In this document: positions 11,690-23,746 of the stretch, piece by piece
How positions within the stretch are numbered: the first letter of the stretch is position 1
How the letters are laid out: each line of letters begins with the position of its first letter
DNA from: Oidiodendron maius Zn
Taxonomy: Eukaryota; Ascomycota; Leotiomycetes; Myxotrichaceae
Assembly: GCA_000827325.1 (NCBI GenBank)
Contig: KN832872.1
Coordinates: 2,342,096 to 2,406,095, forward strand
Direction of reading: 5' to 3'
Length of the DNA stretch: 64,000 nt
Position numbers and translations under genes: made by a program
Notes under the pieces: generated by a model
The model's input: only the letters and a program-made list of their open reading frames with translations
What the model was told of the DNA's origin: nothing
The model's database searches: none

Positions 11690-13184
11690 TGATAGGAAGC
11701 TTCTCAATGATGTATTGCAATAGCTTCTGCAAGTCGTATGAGATGTCAAAAACGAAATTCCCAATTGACATATTGGCTTTGAAGTATTATTTAGAAAGAT
11801 GATACTTAAGCACGGCCTCAGCATAGAGAAGCTCCGATGTTGATGATCAAGCGGACTCTTATCTCCTTTATCTCCATTCTCCTCCTAAGGACGGTCCGAC
11901 ATGCCTGATAGCCGACAACGGGCCAGCATCATGGTTAAGCGGACCTCCAAGTACCGTATCTCCATCCCTCTTCCAGGAGTGGTTTGACGCAAATAATGTA
12001 CCGACAAGTTCAACATGGCATGATTTGGACGACAGAGTTTATTGGCAGACTCTACTGGCTCCTAATCAATTAATTTCCGTACCATACCGCAAAATTCCTT
12101 TAATCAAGTATCCCTCGGTCAGCAGCTTTTACAGAAGAACAATATTGCCTTGATGGAAACATACCAATACAGCTCTCTGAGCTTTAAGTTACTTCACTTC
12201 ATAAACCGAGCAGCTATCAACATCAAAGTACCGTTCTCCGGTAATGGATTTACAGGCTGGCCTCATCTCTCGCCTGACTTAGATTTCAAGATTGTGGACT
12301 CATGTATAAGTCATGAGGAGGCTTCACACGAGACGCTAATAGAGAAAATCTTCAAGAAGAAGAGGGAAGAGGATGCGTGCTGATAAATGACTGGAGAGGT
12401 TGAAGTAAGCCGTCAAGTGGGAGTGGCGGTAGTGCTCATGGGAGATGAATGGAGATTTGGAGAGACGTTATTGAAAAGGGAAATTTATTTACTACTCTAG
12501 ACATAAAATTTCTATTTGTCTCTCCGTAAATGGTTGATGCTTATGATATATGTGAGAATAGTTCTACTTACGTCGATTGCTGTGTGCAGCGGAATCCAGG
12601 GACGTACAAAGGCTTGTGATACACTTGTACACGGACTATTAACGGAAAATAAGCGACCGAACGTGCCAATCGTGGACAGCGGCGGCAATGACTCTAGTAC
12701 CATTTAGGCAAGTGATTAAGGAATATGGGTAGTATGTGCATCCCTAGAGTACAATGTGAATATCGGGCAGTCCCAGACCGATACGGCAGTGTGACGATGG
12801 TTTCTATATTGCAGCATCAGATAGTAGTTTCGTGTAACGTGAAAATTCGGGGGACTGAAAAGATGCTCAATCTGCAGGAGAGAGGCTTTTAGATCCTAGT
12901 GATTTGCACAACAATTTTCCCAAGATGGCGGCGGGGGAAAACTACAAGTAGGAACGAGAAATGCCCTAATGGATTTGTATTCTTACACGAGCCTGGGTGC
13001 TTGACTCATGCTCCAGCTACATTTTTCCTTCCGCCAAATCCTAGACTTTTGACGTATGCGATCCTTCTCGATTTCATCGAGTTCTCCATATCGACCCATA
13101 CACGGTCTCTATATTGATTGCAATGCACTATCGAGAGTTCAATATTGTAATATTGTCACGACCTCGAATACTAGTCCCAATATA
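11690..13184. other. Intergenic region, no gene recognised
   Basis: Holds the promoter of the DHA1 pseudogene and the 3' flank of the CorA-like gene. Open frames of 63-77 codons (for example 12150-12383 on +) have no recognisable domains. Confidence 0.4.
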
Positions 13185-15371
13185 TTATTCATCATTATTG
13201 CTAGCACTAGATCTACCTAATGATGCTCTAGTTCCCAAGCTTTCTATATCATCTACTGGCCTGCGGACATAAGAAGAAGAAATACCCTCATTTTGGTATT
13301 CACTTTGCAATCCATGACCTCCATCTCCTAGCTGCTTCTCCTTAATCCATAAAAATATAGTCTTTTGCCAAGAAGTCCACTTCTTCGTGAGCAAATCCAG
13401 GATATACATCCCGCTTATGAGAATAGATACAGTAATGTAGAACCACACCGGGTTCGGACTAAATGGTATAAATGAAGGTTGCATGGAACATATCGAGGCT
13501 GCAATTGCGATTGGAGTTGGTACCTGAGTTTAGTGAAGTTAGTGAGAGTTCTCCCATTCCAAATTTGCTTGTAGATGTACCCAAAGCAGGAATTTTGACG
13601 TAGATGACGCTTTCTCTGTCGCGTCGTTCCCATCGAGAGAAAGACGAAGTTTAAGCTAATATTATAGTCAGTGGGAAATCGTTCTTAAGGATACACGGTG
13701 GTGGAAAGTAAACTTCGCCTTACAGCTTCAAAGTCTCTGCTTAGAGAATCCCTTAATAACTCAAGTCTCTGGAGCCGATTTTGTAGTCTTTCGAACGTCT
13801 TCTTAATAGCAGAGAGGGATTGAATAGCGTGGCAATTGTGACGGCATTCAGGAGAATTGCTTGGAAACTTATGGAGATCAGAGAAGTAGTTGATATCCCC
13901 TCCTTCTGCTGAAATGAAAGCATTCCATTGTTTAAGGGTCCCCGAAAGCAAATCAATAAATTCGCTTAGGAGTTCCACTCTCTGCCAAGTCCAGTGAAAA
14001 GAGCTCTTCATTTCCTCAGACCGCTCCCTTGGATTGTACGACGCGTTAGAATATGTGAATGTATGCGCTCGTTTCTATTTGATATTTTAGCCTTTAATTC
14101 TGAGTTAATAATTCTAGATTCGCAACAAACATATGCAATTATATCAACCTCCATTTTATAAACTAGTTGATGCCACTCTTGGCTAACTTCTTCTATATTG
14201 ATCTCGAAAGTCTTCGCGAAGTATTGGCGAGGTCTCCAAATAGGCTTACTTGGATGGAGACCGGTTGCAATAGGATCCTCGTCAATCTCTGCATCAATAC
14301 CGTCATCATCGTACAGGTCTCCAGAGTCGTGTTCTGTATCGAGAAATGCGCAGGCCGTCCACTGCCACTCGTCGTGACCGTACACCACACACGAAACCTG
14401 GGCTTCGTAAATTCGGTACAACTCTTGGTCTCTCAGCTCTAAACCCTCCTCTCCCATAAGGAGTATGTCCTTTGATTTTCTCCAGGGCTTCCTACAAGTA
14501 CTTTGACGAGGGTTATCAGGCGACGGAGGTTTCCTTAACGCAAAAAATGGCAGATGAAATTCTATCTGAAAGATAGGGATTCCATGGGACTGGACGTACA
14601 GTAAGCCCTAAAACATAGCTTAATTCACAGAGTGCAAAAGAAAGCCCAACTTACAGGAAATTTTACCATGATTGAGGGCTGAAATCCTACATGCTTGCAG
14701 ATAGCATCTCGAAGCACCGTGACGTGATTGAAGGGAGATGTGACTGCTATGCTCATGATAAACTCGGGAGTTAAGTCGGCGATGCAGCTACATCATTATT
14801 AGATGTACGCATAAAGATATAACTGAGAAATTCTCACAAAAGGCGTCGCTCCGCGTCAGGCTCGTTTCCATTGTTGTATCGCTAGCAAGATGTAAGCGAT
14901 TGGACTGACAGGCGACAGAGGCGATCTAGCTGGCCATACAGGTTGCTCCTTGAAGTATCTCAGCAGCTCCGTAGCTGTTAACCAATTTTTGCACAGCCTT
15001 GAGTTCCCGCCTACATCCACTGCATCTAGATCTTTGTTGTTCCTATCGTCAATCCACGACGCTTTTCTTGTTCCCGCCTCTCCAACGCCGTCTTCAACAT
15101 CTTTAAGGCTAACCTTATCGCAGTACCTCTTGATCGTGTCAGCCTCGCTTGGAAAGCTCAAGCCTTCAGAAGTTTGCAGAAAGCTTGTCAACTTATCTTC
15201 CACACCTCCCTTTTTACGTCTTGCTTCAACAGCCGGCACGTCATCTTTTCCAGCAATAATATGGTAAGTGAAAAAAGAACGAGGCCAGGCGTTTGTGAAC
15301 CACTGAGGTGGGTACGGTTTTCCTTTGGAGATCTGCACTTTCCGCCCTGTCGGTCGTCTGTGGCCTGGCAT
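13185..15371 (-). CDS. CorA-like fungal membrane protein, seven exons
   Basis: A 616-residue protein of a fungus-specific family with a large soluble N-terminal part and two C-terminal membrane segments, the layout of CorA-type divalent-cation channels; transport is not shown. Exons: 15371-14940, 14881-14838, 14787-14655, 14607-14131, 14074-13724, 13655-13581, 13523-13185; introns 47-68 bp. The joins give open sequence with family hallmarks: RYNNGNEPDAERRLFCIADL, LRDAICKHVGFQPS, DEWQWTACAFLD and IWRPRQYFAKTFEI. Residues about 480-510 (ERLQNRLQRLELLRDSLSRD) predict a coiled coil. The first hydrophobic segment, VPTPIAIAASICSMQPSFI, follows the last intron, then VWFYITVSILISGMYILDLL. The longer frame upstream uses a GTG start, so the ATG at 15371 is preferred. 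No canonical GMN motif was seen. Confidence 0.75.
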
Positions 15372-17379
15372 TGATAGCTGTGACGTCACCTATCGGGCAA
15401 CGGAGGGCTGTTGTCAGGTTTGATTGTGGCTGGGGGTCAGATCGTCCACGGTAGAAGTCAGTGGGGAGGATCGACCAGAGCTAATGCAAACCACATTTGC
15501 ATAGGCTGGGGAAAAACAGGAAAGTCGGTGGGCGCTAGGGGATCGAAGACAGCTTTCCAGTTCATCATCGAAACTGGAAACCAGATAAGTGCCTGTTCGT
15601 TAATCGTTTTGCAATGGGATTGCTGTCAAAATCAATACCAGCCTTGCACAAGGTACAAGGTAAGAATGGAATTTTGACGGGAGATAAATATACTGGAAGT
15701 AATTTGAGTTTTCTAGCTAGGCGGTAGAGTACACCAGAAATGGTCTAATGGAATGGAAACATGTGGCTCGAGATAAGTTCCTTCATTGACTCTCAACCTT
15801 TGTCTCCCTAAGGCAAACGAAATGCGACATGCAGTAACCCATTTCTTCACCGTGTGTTACAAAATTAGCCATTGGAAAACCGTAGAGGAGGTCATTCGCA
15901 TCATTTTGTTGTCCCTGCACCCAGCCTTGTGCTTTCCTATACTTTGACCTTCTCCGTGGCACAGTACGCGCATCTTGGTGTCCCACAATCTGGGCATAAC
16001 TCGACCATGATTCGAATATCGGTTTTTCCACAAGCACACTGTATTCGGGCGAAATGTTAGGCACAGATTCAGTATTTGTTGAGGCCCAAGGTTGACAAGT
16101 AAACCACGTACACAATGCCAAATAAAAATATATCTCTTCCCTTTGGCTGGCGGCTATCACAGGGTTAGTAGTGGAATTACCAGACGGATCAAGAAGACTT
16201 ACTCGAAATGAGATTGGTTCGATACTAGACACCCGTCGTCCAAGTTGGGTAGACATGCATAAATCCTAAGCGCGTAGTACACTCTAGACAGTTGATTTCA
16301 TTGGCCTCAGCCATAAAGTGAAATGCGAGGGTACTAACTGCGCAAACGTAGAGCCTTATAGTCGCGGCCCGACTCTCTTGTCCCTTATCATACAAATTTG
16401 TGTATCGGGTACAAGGATATAGAACCTGCCTTTTCCGTGTTTGCATAGAAGTCTACAAACCCATGTTAGTTCCCGCCGGCTGACTATCTATTCCGCGGAC
16501 GTCCAATTGTGACTGGGAAGTTGCTCCGCACTGTACCTCCCCGGATCAGTAAGTAAAACCCGCATAAAGTATTCGAGCCAATCTAGCTTAATATCGGCCA
16601 ATTGAAGCCTATGTCTGATGTTGAGCTCACTATCGTTATTCCACGAGGTGTAAATTATGAAGAGACCCTTGGGATTATTCGGGAGGCCCGTTTATTTGCC
16701 GTCTTTGATTGCCAGAAATGCTTATGGCAAAATTTTTTGGTTGGGCAGAAGGCGGGGTAACGGACCTCGGTATGTCGTGGGACTTACAATGGGGTACTTT
16801 CCGCATCCAGGTCGCGCACACCAGGGAAATTGCCTTAGATATATGTATAGGTTCAGCCATTATCTAAAACGGCGTATATGTAATTCAACATATACTACCC
16901 AGCCTCCTTCAAAAGTGTCGCCTCTTTGGGTCGAAGGTCGCCTGCCTTGCTTATCGCCGTCCATGGATATAGTCTCACGAACCGAACCACCCACAGGCGC
17001 AGAGACCAAGAGATAGAATAGGAAACAGGTAGATGGAATCATAAGAAATAATTGGAACTTGAACCAGACAAATATTTTACCTTGAGTAGAACCCGGTTTT
17101 GGACTGAGAGCAAGTCACACCACACAATTTCAGTACATCCATACTACGGGAGAATTGCTCGCACTGTGCTACCTAGACTATTCCAGCAAGGTATGTTTAA
17201 CAGGAGTGTAAGGCATTTACTAATTAAGCGATGGTCTCCTCCACCTCAACCCCAACTTTCCTAAATTATTTTTGTTGAGGCCACCTATTCTCTGCGGTAA
17301 GACTCCCCAGCCTCCTGTAAAATTCTGCACCATCGGAGCTGAGATTACAAAGTCTCAATGTCGACGGGCTGAAACGGGC
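15372..17379. other. Gene-poor region with unassigned open frames
   Basis: Several 60-157 codon frames occur, notably 15783-16256 and 16225-16446 on the minus strand, but none shows a recognisable domain or clean gene structure. Because a HET fragment on the same strand follows just to the right, part of this may be decayed HET sequence; that is only an inference. Confidence 0.3.
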
Positions 17380-17660
17380 TTAGTTACGGGATTTTTGGCC
17401 AACACAATCGTAGTATAGTTTGCAGGCTGTGTAAATAGATAAAATAGAATACGGGCTTCGGCAGCCAGACCGGTCTCCTGTGCAACCCAAACGCGACCCA
17501 ACCAAGAAGAGTGAATCAGGACGATAAAGAATTCCATCTCCGATCCTGGGCGAACAACCGATCCCAAGAGTTGAGCTCTCCCAATTGACGATCAATCGTC
17601 TGATTGAGGTCAGCCACTTAGGAGAAGAGTCGCCGAGCCAAAATTACACTAGGATCTTGT
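17380..17660 (-). pseudogene. HET-domain gene remnant
   Basis: Minus-strand translation contains FWLGDSS, then IVLIHSSWLGRVWVAQE and TGLAAEARILF. These match the order of the HET (heterokaryon incompatibility) domain motifs: the WIGD-like block, then the WxxRxWvxQE block. The frame changes between them and stops follow, and no N-terminal or C-terminal HET gene parts are continuous with it. It is a short relic. Confidence 0.5.
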
Positions 17661-18189
17661 GTCTCGCTTGGACAAAAGGAGATCTGGCTGTAATTCCTCC
17701 AGCTCGCTTTGCTCGGAACAATATGCAGGCTGCAAGGTTCTGGTAGGACATATATTGAACGATTGATTGGGATGCGACTACTGAACTATCAGAGGGATAA
17801 CTCCCCTATATACTCAGCTAGGTGGTAGATAACCTGAATGAGAGGAATACCATTGCCCTAACGAGTTGAAATCAGCAGCCTAAAAATAACTGAATCACCA
17901 TCACAGTTAGCCTCAGGCACCAATATCCTAACATGATAGATCATCTGGTTTAAACACGTGAATCAATGACATGGGAACTCTGTACCTAACTAAGGTAAGT
18001 ACTGTACCTTACATTAGGGATTCGATCTAGTGATACGCCACATTGTTGTGCCTGAGGTACTAAGGCAGCAAGTCGTACCAATGATGACTCATCATACTTG
18101 GATTAACTTACAATCGCGAATCGCTTCACATCCCTTCAATTTCGAAGCTGGAATTCTTTCCACTTTCCCATCCACTCTTCTTTCCGTCG
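17661..18189. other. Upstream region of cysteinyl-tRNA synthetase
   Basis: Promoter-proximal spacer; an imperfect palindrome AAGGTAAGTACTGTACCTT lies at about 17991-18011. Nothing coding recognised. Confidence 0.35.
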
Positions 18190-21100
18190 ATGTGCATGCG
18201 TATACTCTCTCTACGTCTACGCCGAACACTACTCCAGTACCGCCGTCCATTCGCCTCCGGAGACTCGTCTACGACGACATTCACAGCATCTCCGGCGGAC
18301 CCACACCGATCACATCCTCCTTTCCTTTCTCTATCCATTCATCTTCGGCGCCAGCGACACTCCATGGCCTCGAGGCAGCCTGCCTGGGAGCAACCCAAGA
18401 AGCTGTCGAGCGTTGAGCTGCCACCGCTGCAGATTTACAATTCGCTGACGAGGAGGAAGAATGATTTTGTTCCCCTTGACCCGGAAGGAAAGAAGGTTAC
18501 TTGGTATGCATGCGGCCCCACGGTGTATGATATTGCACATCTTGGTAAGAAGAAATGACTTTTGGTTCATGTATCCAGGATCAGGCGTTGACTGCTAGTA
18601 GGCCATGCCCGGAATTATGTTTCAACCGATATCATTAGGCGCATTTTGAAGGATTACTTTGCTTTCCATGTCAAATTTGTGATGAACATTGTAGGTCTCC
18701 TCTCTGATCTCTTCAGGCTGCATTCGTACTTTGCGCGGCATCAATGGAGCTAACATGAAAGAATATAGACCGACGTGGATGACAAAATCATAATCCGTGC
18801 CAGACAACGGTACTTGCTTGCTCAATTCAAATCGAAACATCCCACATTTGACGATGCCACATACCAGGAGACACATGCTGCGTGGAACGCTTATGTTATC
18901 AAGAATTTGGACCTTGTACCAGTGCCAACCACGACGAAGGATTTCAAAACAGCTTCCGAACTTGCATACAAAAATGTGATCGAGGACAAATCTCTTGATG
19001 GCACAGCGGCCCCAGGTGAAAAGGAGGCCAAGATCAAAATGCACCTGCGCACTGCTCAAGCAGCTGCTGACGGGCTAGAAGCATTCAACGCTTCCAAGTC
19101 CACACCGCAAAATGAACTGTATGCAAAGGTTGACGATGTACTACTCCCATATCTAGACGATCTCTACGGCTCTCAAATTGACGCCACAGATCACAGCAAG
19201 TAGCCCCTGTATGAGCCGTGGCCATGATTATGCTGACTGCCAAAGCCATATTTGTTCAATTAACGCGGCATTTCGAGAAACTCTTTTTCGAAGACATGCG
19301 TGCCCTCAATGTTCTCGATCCAGACGAAATCACTCGCGTCACCGAATTTGTCCCACAAATCAACAAATTCGTGGAAAAAATCATCGAAAAGGGGTTTGCC
19401 TACCAGACCGAACAAGGGAATGTCTACTTTGACATCGATTCTTTTGAAAAGGCTGGTAACGCCTACTGTCGTCTAGAGCCCCAGAATCGTGACAATCAAG
19501 AACTGCTCGCCGACGGCGAGGGCGGCTTGTCCAAGAAACGCGGCGACAAGCGCTCGAAAAATGACTTTGCGCTCATCAAGAAGAGTATGCCCGGCGAGCC
19601 TGCATGGCCGTCGAAAAGATGGGGGCCATCAAGACCAGGTTGGCATATTGAGGTATTTCTCTTGAGATCCGTTGTAATCTGGGGGCCACTAACAAAATAA
19701 GTGCAGTGTCATGGCGTCTGAGGTCCTAGGGCCAACCATGGACATTCACAGGTGAACCAAATGACTACAAGAAGATGTATAATTCAAAGCGCTAACTTAG
19801 AATAGTGGAGGTTTGAATCCTTTTCTCCTTATAGAAGCCGAAAATAATTATAATTTCTAGGTGTGGATCTCATGTTTCCACATCATGAGTAAGAACTATA
19901 TACTCCTCGTTACTATATATGCTAACATATCACTTCGATTACAGCAATGAGTTAGCACAGAGTGAGGCGTATTGGCTTGGCGAGGAAGGCTGCACTACAA
20001 GTAATCATACCTGGGTTAGGTGGGGCAAGACAGCTTTGGCTCCATGATCAACGGCTGACACTCTTCACAGATACTTCCTTCATATGGGGCATTTGTCCAT
20101 CCGGGGCCAAAAGATGAGCAAGAGTCTAAAAAACTTCACCTCAATTCGCGAGGCCTTGACACCGGGCGAGGACGGCACACCCCCCTGGACATCGAGGATG
20201 ATACGCATCGTGTTGCTGCTCGGCTCATGGAAGGACGGTGTGGAGATCACCGAAGGTCTCGTCAATATCTCCAAAGGCTGGGAAGAAAAAATCACAAATT
20301 TCTTCCTCAAGGCTGTTGATATCGAACTTTCCACCAAGGACACTGCTAACAACCAGCCCTCGCCCTCTAATCCCCTTTCCATTGCTCTTGAAAAGGCTAA
20401 GAAGGAAGCTGACGCCGCCCTCTGCGACTCCTTCAACACCCCCCTGGTCATGCAAATCATCTCTAACCTCGTTACCGATGCTAACTCCGCAATCTCCAAT
20501 GATCCCAACACCGACACCGCCTCCCTCCTCTCTATCGCCCACTGGATCACGCGCATCATCACTATCTTCGGCCTCAACGGCAGCGCCAGCCCCAATACTA
20601 CCACCATCGGCTGGGAAGGCGTCTCCATCCCAACCCCCGCACAACCTATTATCTACCATCTCAGCCAGATACGCGACGAGGTCCGCCGACAAGCCCGCGC
20701 CAAGTCCGTTGTGCCCGAAGAGCTGGAGAAGCTGGCCTCGCAGCCGCTACCAACCGCTCCCACCCTTGAGAACCTGCCATACGTAACCGCGTACCAGACA
20801 TTCCAATCACAAGTCAAGACCGCGCTCGCCCAACCGGCCGGCATCGAAACCAAACTCCTTAATCTCTGCGACTCTCTGCGTGATACTGTACTGTGGGACC
20901 AGGACATTTACCTCGAGGACCGGGACGCCCCGCTGCCGGCGCTGGTGCGACCTCTCGATGCCAGCATGAAGGCGGCTCGCGCAGCTAAAGAACGCGCGGC
21001 GGAGGAGAAGCGCTTGGCTAAGGAGCAGCGTTTGGCAGAGGAGGCAATCAAGAAAGCTGCGATAGCGGAGAAGGCTAAGGTCCAGCCGCAGGATATGTTC

Positions 21101-21253
21101 AAGACGGATGAGTTTGCTGAGTGGGATGAGAATGGAGTGCCGACGAAATTGAAAGGCGGAGAAGACTTGCCGAAGAGTCGGAGGAAGAAGCTGGAGAAAG
21201 ACTGGAAGGCGCAGAAGGTGGCGCATGAGAAGTGGAAGAATGAGCAGAAGTAA
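18190..21253 (+). CDS. CRS1: Cysteinyl-tRNA synthetase, nine exons, probably dual-targeted
   Basis: Class I synthetase that charges tRNA-Cys. Exons: 18190/18364-18544, 18602-18690, 18769-19195, 19246-19652, 19702-19751, 19806-19810, 19861-19888, 19945-20019, 20071-21253. Joins restore the HIGH region (YDIAHLGHARNY), [33 protein letters not shown] and the KMSKSLKNF loop. The intron 19196-19245 uses a GC donor (GCAAGT) and the sixth exon is only 5 nt (TGGAG). From the ATG at 18364 the protein has 814 residues. An in-frame ATG at 18190 adds 58 residues rich in Arg, Ser and Thr and without acidic residues at the start ([20 protein letters not shown]), typical of a mitochondrial presequence; yeast also uses one CysRS gene for both compartments. 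The C-terminal region carries a charged Lys/Glu/Ala-rich helix. Confidence 0.95.
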
Positions 21254-21798
21254 CGGCACGAGTTGGCATGATTGTCACAGTTTTAGACCGCATACATGAA
21301 TATCCTTGATGATGTTTGCGCGTAGAATTGATGAAAAGTTTGACAAGGATACGGCATCCCTACTTTGTGAAGCACAACAGTGGTCAATCCCAGTGATACG
21401 TATGTCGGCATTCTAATGTGGAACTACTGTACAAGACTTGCAAATAGGCATTAATGCCTGGAATCTCGCCGCAGTCGCAATACAGAGAGATGTAATCCAT
21501 GGACAAAGATTAATAGAGATACAGACAATTAAGAATAGCTGTAATTTAAAATCTATATATTTTACGATGTGCTCCCACTAATTGAAGGCAAGGCAGGCGA
21601 AAGTGAAATTCATGTAGTTCAAAGTAGGTCAAAAATATAAGGGAGTAGAACTATCTTTAGGCACAAGACGTAACTGTAATAGGGGATGTACTTTTATAAT
21701 GATATATGTTCTTGTAGGAGGAACGAGAAGGAACAAATTTAGTATTCGTATTGATCCCTAATCTGAAAATGTATGTTTTTTTTTGATTCTGAGCCCTC
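21254..21798. other. Convergent 3' intergenic spacer
   Basis: Lies between the 3' ends of the synthetase and the HET gene. AT-rich, no coding or repeat signal recognised. Confidence 0.4.
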
Positions 21799-23652
21799 TC
21801 ATAACTGCAAAGAGTCCTTCTGATTCCGTTCCCAGCTCAAAAGTTGCAGCGTAAGAATATTGACATGCAGCCGCGTCTTCAACGGCTGCGTACTAGCAGT
21901 AATTGGAGCCTTCGGGGCATGCTTGATAATACTCGATCTCCCAATGATCTCTTGACGAAGACTCCCCGGACGGAGAATAACAAAAGAGTCACTCTCATCG
22001 ATGCGACAGACAACGTCACCGATATCAGCACTTCCTGGAGCGAACCCGATCAGGCCATTCGTGGAGAAGAAGATTCGTGTTCGTGGTCGTTCGGATTTGG
22101 AGCAAGATGATATCAGCCATTTCCACCATCTGAAGATGGCCTCGGCGTCTTTCTCTCCAAATTTATCCGACACCATCGGCGGTGTGTTCTTGAGTAATGG
22201 TTTGAGGCTGTCACTGACTTTCCGCATTCTTTTTGAATTAAGGAATGGCGAGTCCTGGATCTCAACAGTCACCGTCGCAAACGAATCCGGGTTATGTAGA
22301 CAGAATGTCAATTCCGTGTGATTTGGCTCTTGGTAAAGGGGCGCCGGGGTCTGAGGTGGAGCTTGGCGCCAAAACTCAAGAGGACAATTAAGAGATGACA
22401 TGACCATTCGTAGTTGGGACATATCATCCATCATGTTCTGGTATGGGGTGGCAGCCTTCTTTGGATTTAAAGACGTCAGCACTTTACTTGGTGGCAATGA
22501 GTCGAAATAAGGGCTAAGCCATGATATTGTTCCTTTCACAGTTCCTGCCAAGTCGACTAGTCTGCGCTCAGCCGATTCGTAATGGTAATCTGGACGTATG
22601 CTCCGAAGTGAGAAAATAAAATTCACCTGGGCTTGGAGTAAATTATGAAGTCGCCGGTACTCTCGAACTGGGAAAGGTTTAGTCCCATCCATATGATGGA
22701 AGATGTGGTGCTCTAGGAGTAGCCCACCAATCTCGAACCCCGTCTTGGCATAATCGATACGTATCGCTCGTTTGCAGCATTCGCCAGCTAGACTGTGTAG
22801 GCCAAAGACCTTGTCTCTTGGATCGATGCAATGTGCTTCCTTGTACGTCCACAAGAGATCTAGGAGAGACTGTGCTTCGGAGTCCGTTGAGTAGCCAGTG
22901 ATTCTTTGACGATTGAGCCGGCCCGGAATGCTTTTGTGGATCTTTTGACCGAGATCGTAAAGTTTTTTCTCTTGAAGAAATGTTGGATGGTCGAGAAAAA
23001 TGTCGAGTTGATTAAGGATTCCAGCGAGGGTGTCCCATTCGAAGTCATAGCTACCGTACTGCACCAGGATATCTGTTGCAAGGACCACTTCCTGAATGAT
23101 CCATAAACGTGTCCAGTAAGTTCTATAGCACAGTTTTACCAATGACTCCCATGGCTGATTCGGCCGATACGCATATTCCGAATAATTGAGCTTGATGTCA
23201 CGGAGAAACGAGACTGCCGTCGCAATGTCCTGGTCGCGGTCGCTCGTGCTCAGGTGACCAATCCAGATAATTACTCTCGACGACTTCTCATATATCTGTC
23301 CCATTTGCGTAACTTGGTGATTACGCTCCCTGATATCGTCCTGATTAATGCAAAGGGCGTCGATCCACAGTGTTCGAGGCTCGGAGTCCAAGCGTAAATA
23401 TCGGAGCGCAAACCAAAGATTCTCTTGAACGAGCTGGCATTCTCCACCTACAAATACTCCGTGTTTCGGGTCAGAAGGTGGACCCCACTCATACGACAGT
23501 GCTTCATATTGAGGTTTTGATGCAAGATCTACGCGGATGAGCTCAATCTCAATGTCATTGGACAGGAGACGAGGTAGTAAACGGACCAGCCGTATCTGGT
23601 CCTCAACAAGGACAAGCGATGTATAGACTGATGGTTGAAGGATATGATTCAT
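21799..23652 (-). CDS. HET-domain (heterokaryon incompatibility) protein
   Basis: A single-exon 617-residue protein with an intact HET domain at residues about 45-200: YEALSYEWGPPSD, TLWIDALCINQDD, ERNHQVTQMGQIYEKSSRVI, WIGHL and YRTYWTRLWIIQEVVLA appear in the expected order. The DPRDKVFGLHSLAG block follows near residue 290. HET proteins trigger growth arrest or cell death on contact with incompatible partners; the trigger of this one is unknown. The C-terminal half is variable, as usual. The frame opens at a TTG three codons upstream, but the first ATG is at 23652. It is the only complete HET gene in the window, beside several decayed ones. Confidence 0.9.
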   Translation of the reverse strand: MNHILQPSVYTSLVLVEDQIRLVRLLPRLLSNDIEIELIRVDLASKPQYEALSYEWGPPSDPKHGVFVGGECQLVQENLWFALRYLRLDSEPRTLWIDALCINQDDIRERNHQVTQMGQIYEKSSRVIIWIGHLSTSDRDQDIATAVSFLRDIKLNYSEYAYRPNQPWESLVKLCYRTYWTRLWIIQEVVLATDILVQYGSYDFEWDTLAGILNQLDIFLDHPTFLQEKKLYDLGQKIHKSIPGRLNRQRITGYSTDSEAQSLLDLLWTYKEAHCIDPRDKVFGLHSLAGECCKRAIRIDYAKTGFEIGGLLLEHHIFHHMDGTKPFPVREYRRLHNLLQAQVNFIFSLRSIRPDYHYESAERRLVDLAGTVKGTISWLSPYFDSLPPSKVLTSLNPKKAATPYQNMMDDMSQLRMVMSSLNCPLEFWRQAPPQTPAPLYQEPNHTELTFCLHNPDSFATVTVEIQDSPFLNSKRMRKVSDSLKPLLKNTPPMVSDKFGEKDAEAIFRWWKWLISSCSKSERPRTRIFFSTNGLIGFAPGSADIGDVVCRIDESDSFVILRPGSLRQEIIGRSSIIKHAPKAPITASTQPLKTRLHVNILTLQLLSWERNQKDSLQL

Positions 23653-23746
23653 TTCAATCAACAGGACGTGGAGATGCTGAGGGATTTTGTTGGAGGTTGT
23701 TTCCTTGCCCTGTCAAGGATACGCTTATGTAATGGTACTGTATTGC

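Noticed and set aside
15783-16446. Two overlapping minus-strand frames as a possible secreted or HET protein
   Set aside because: No motif of any family could be identified; left as unassigned sequence.
20080-20628. Long antisense frames over cysteinyl-tRNA synthetase and over the GC-rich glycosidase (e.g. 42974-43345)
   Set aside because: They are codon-bias shadows of strongly supported genes on the other strand.
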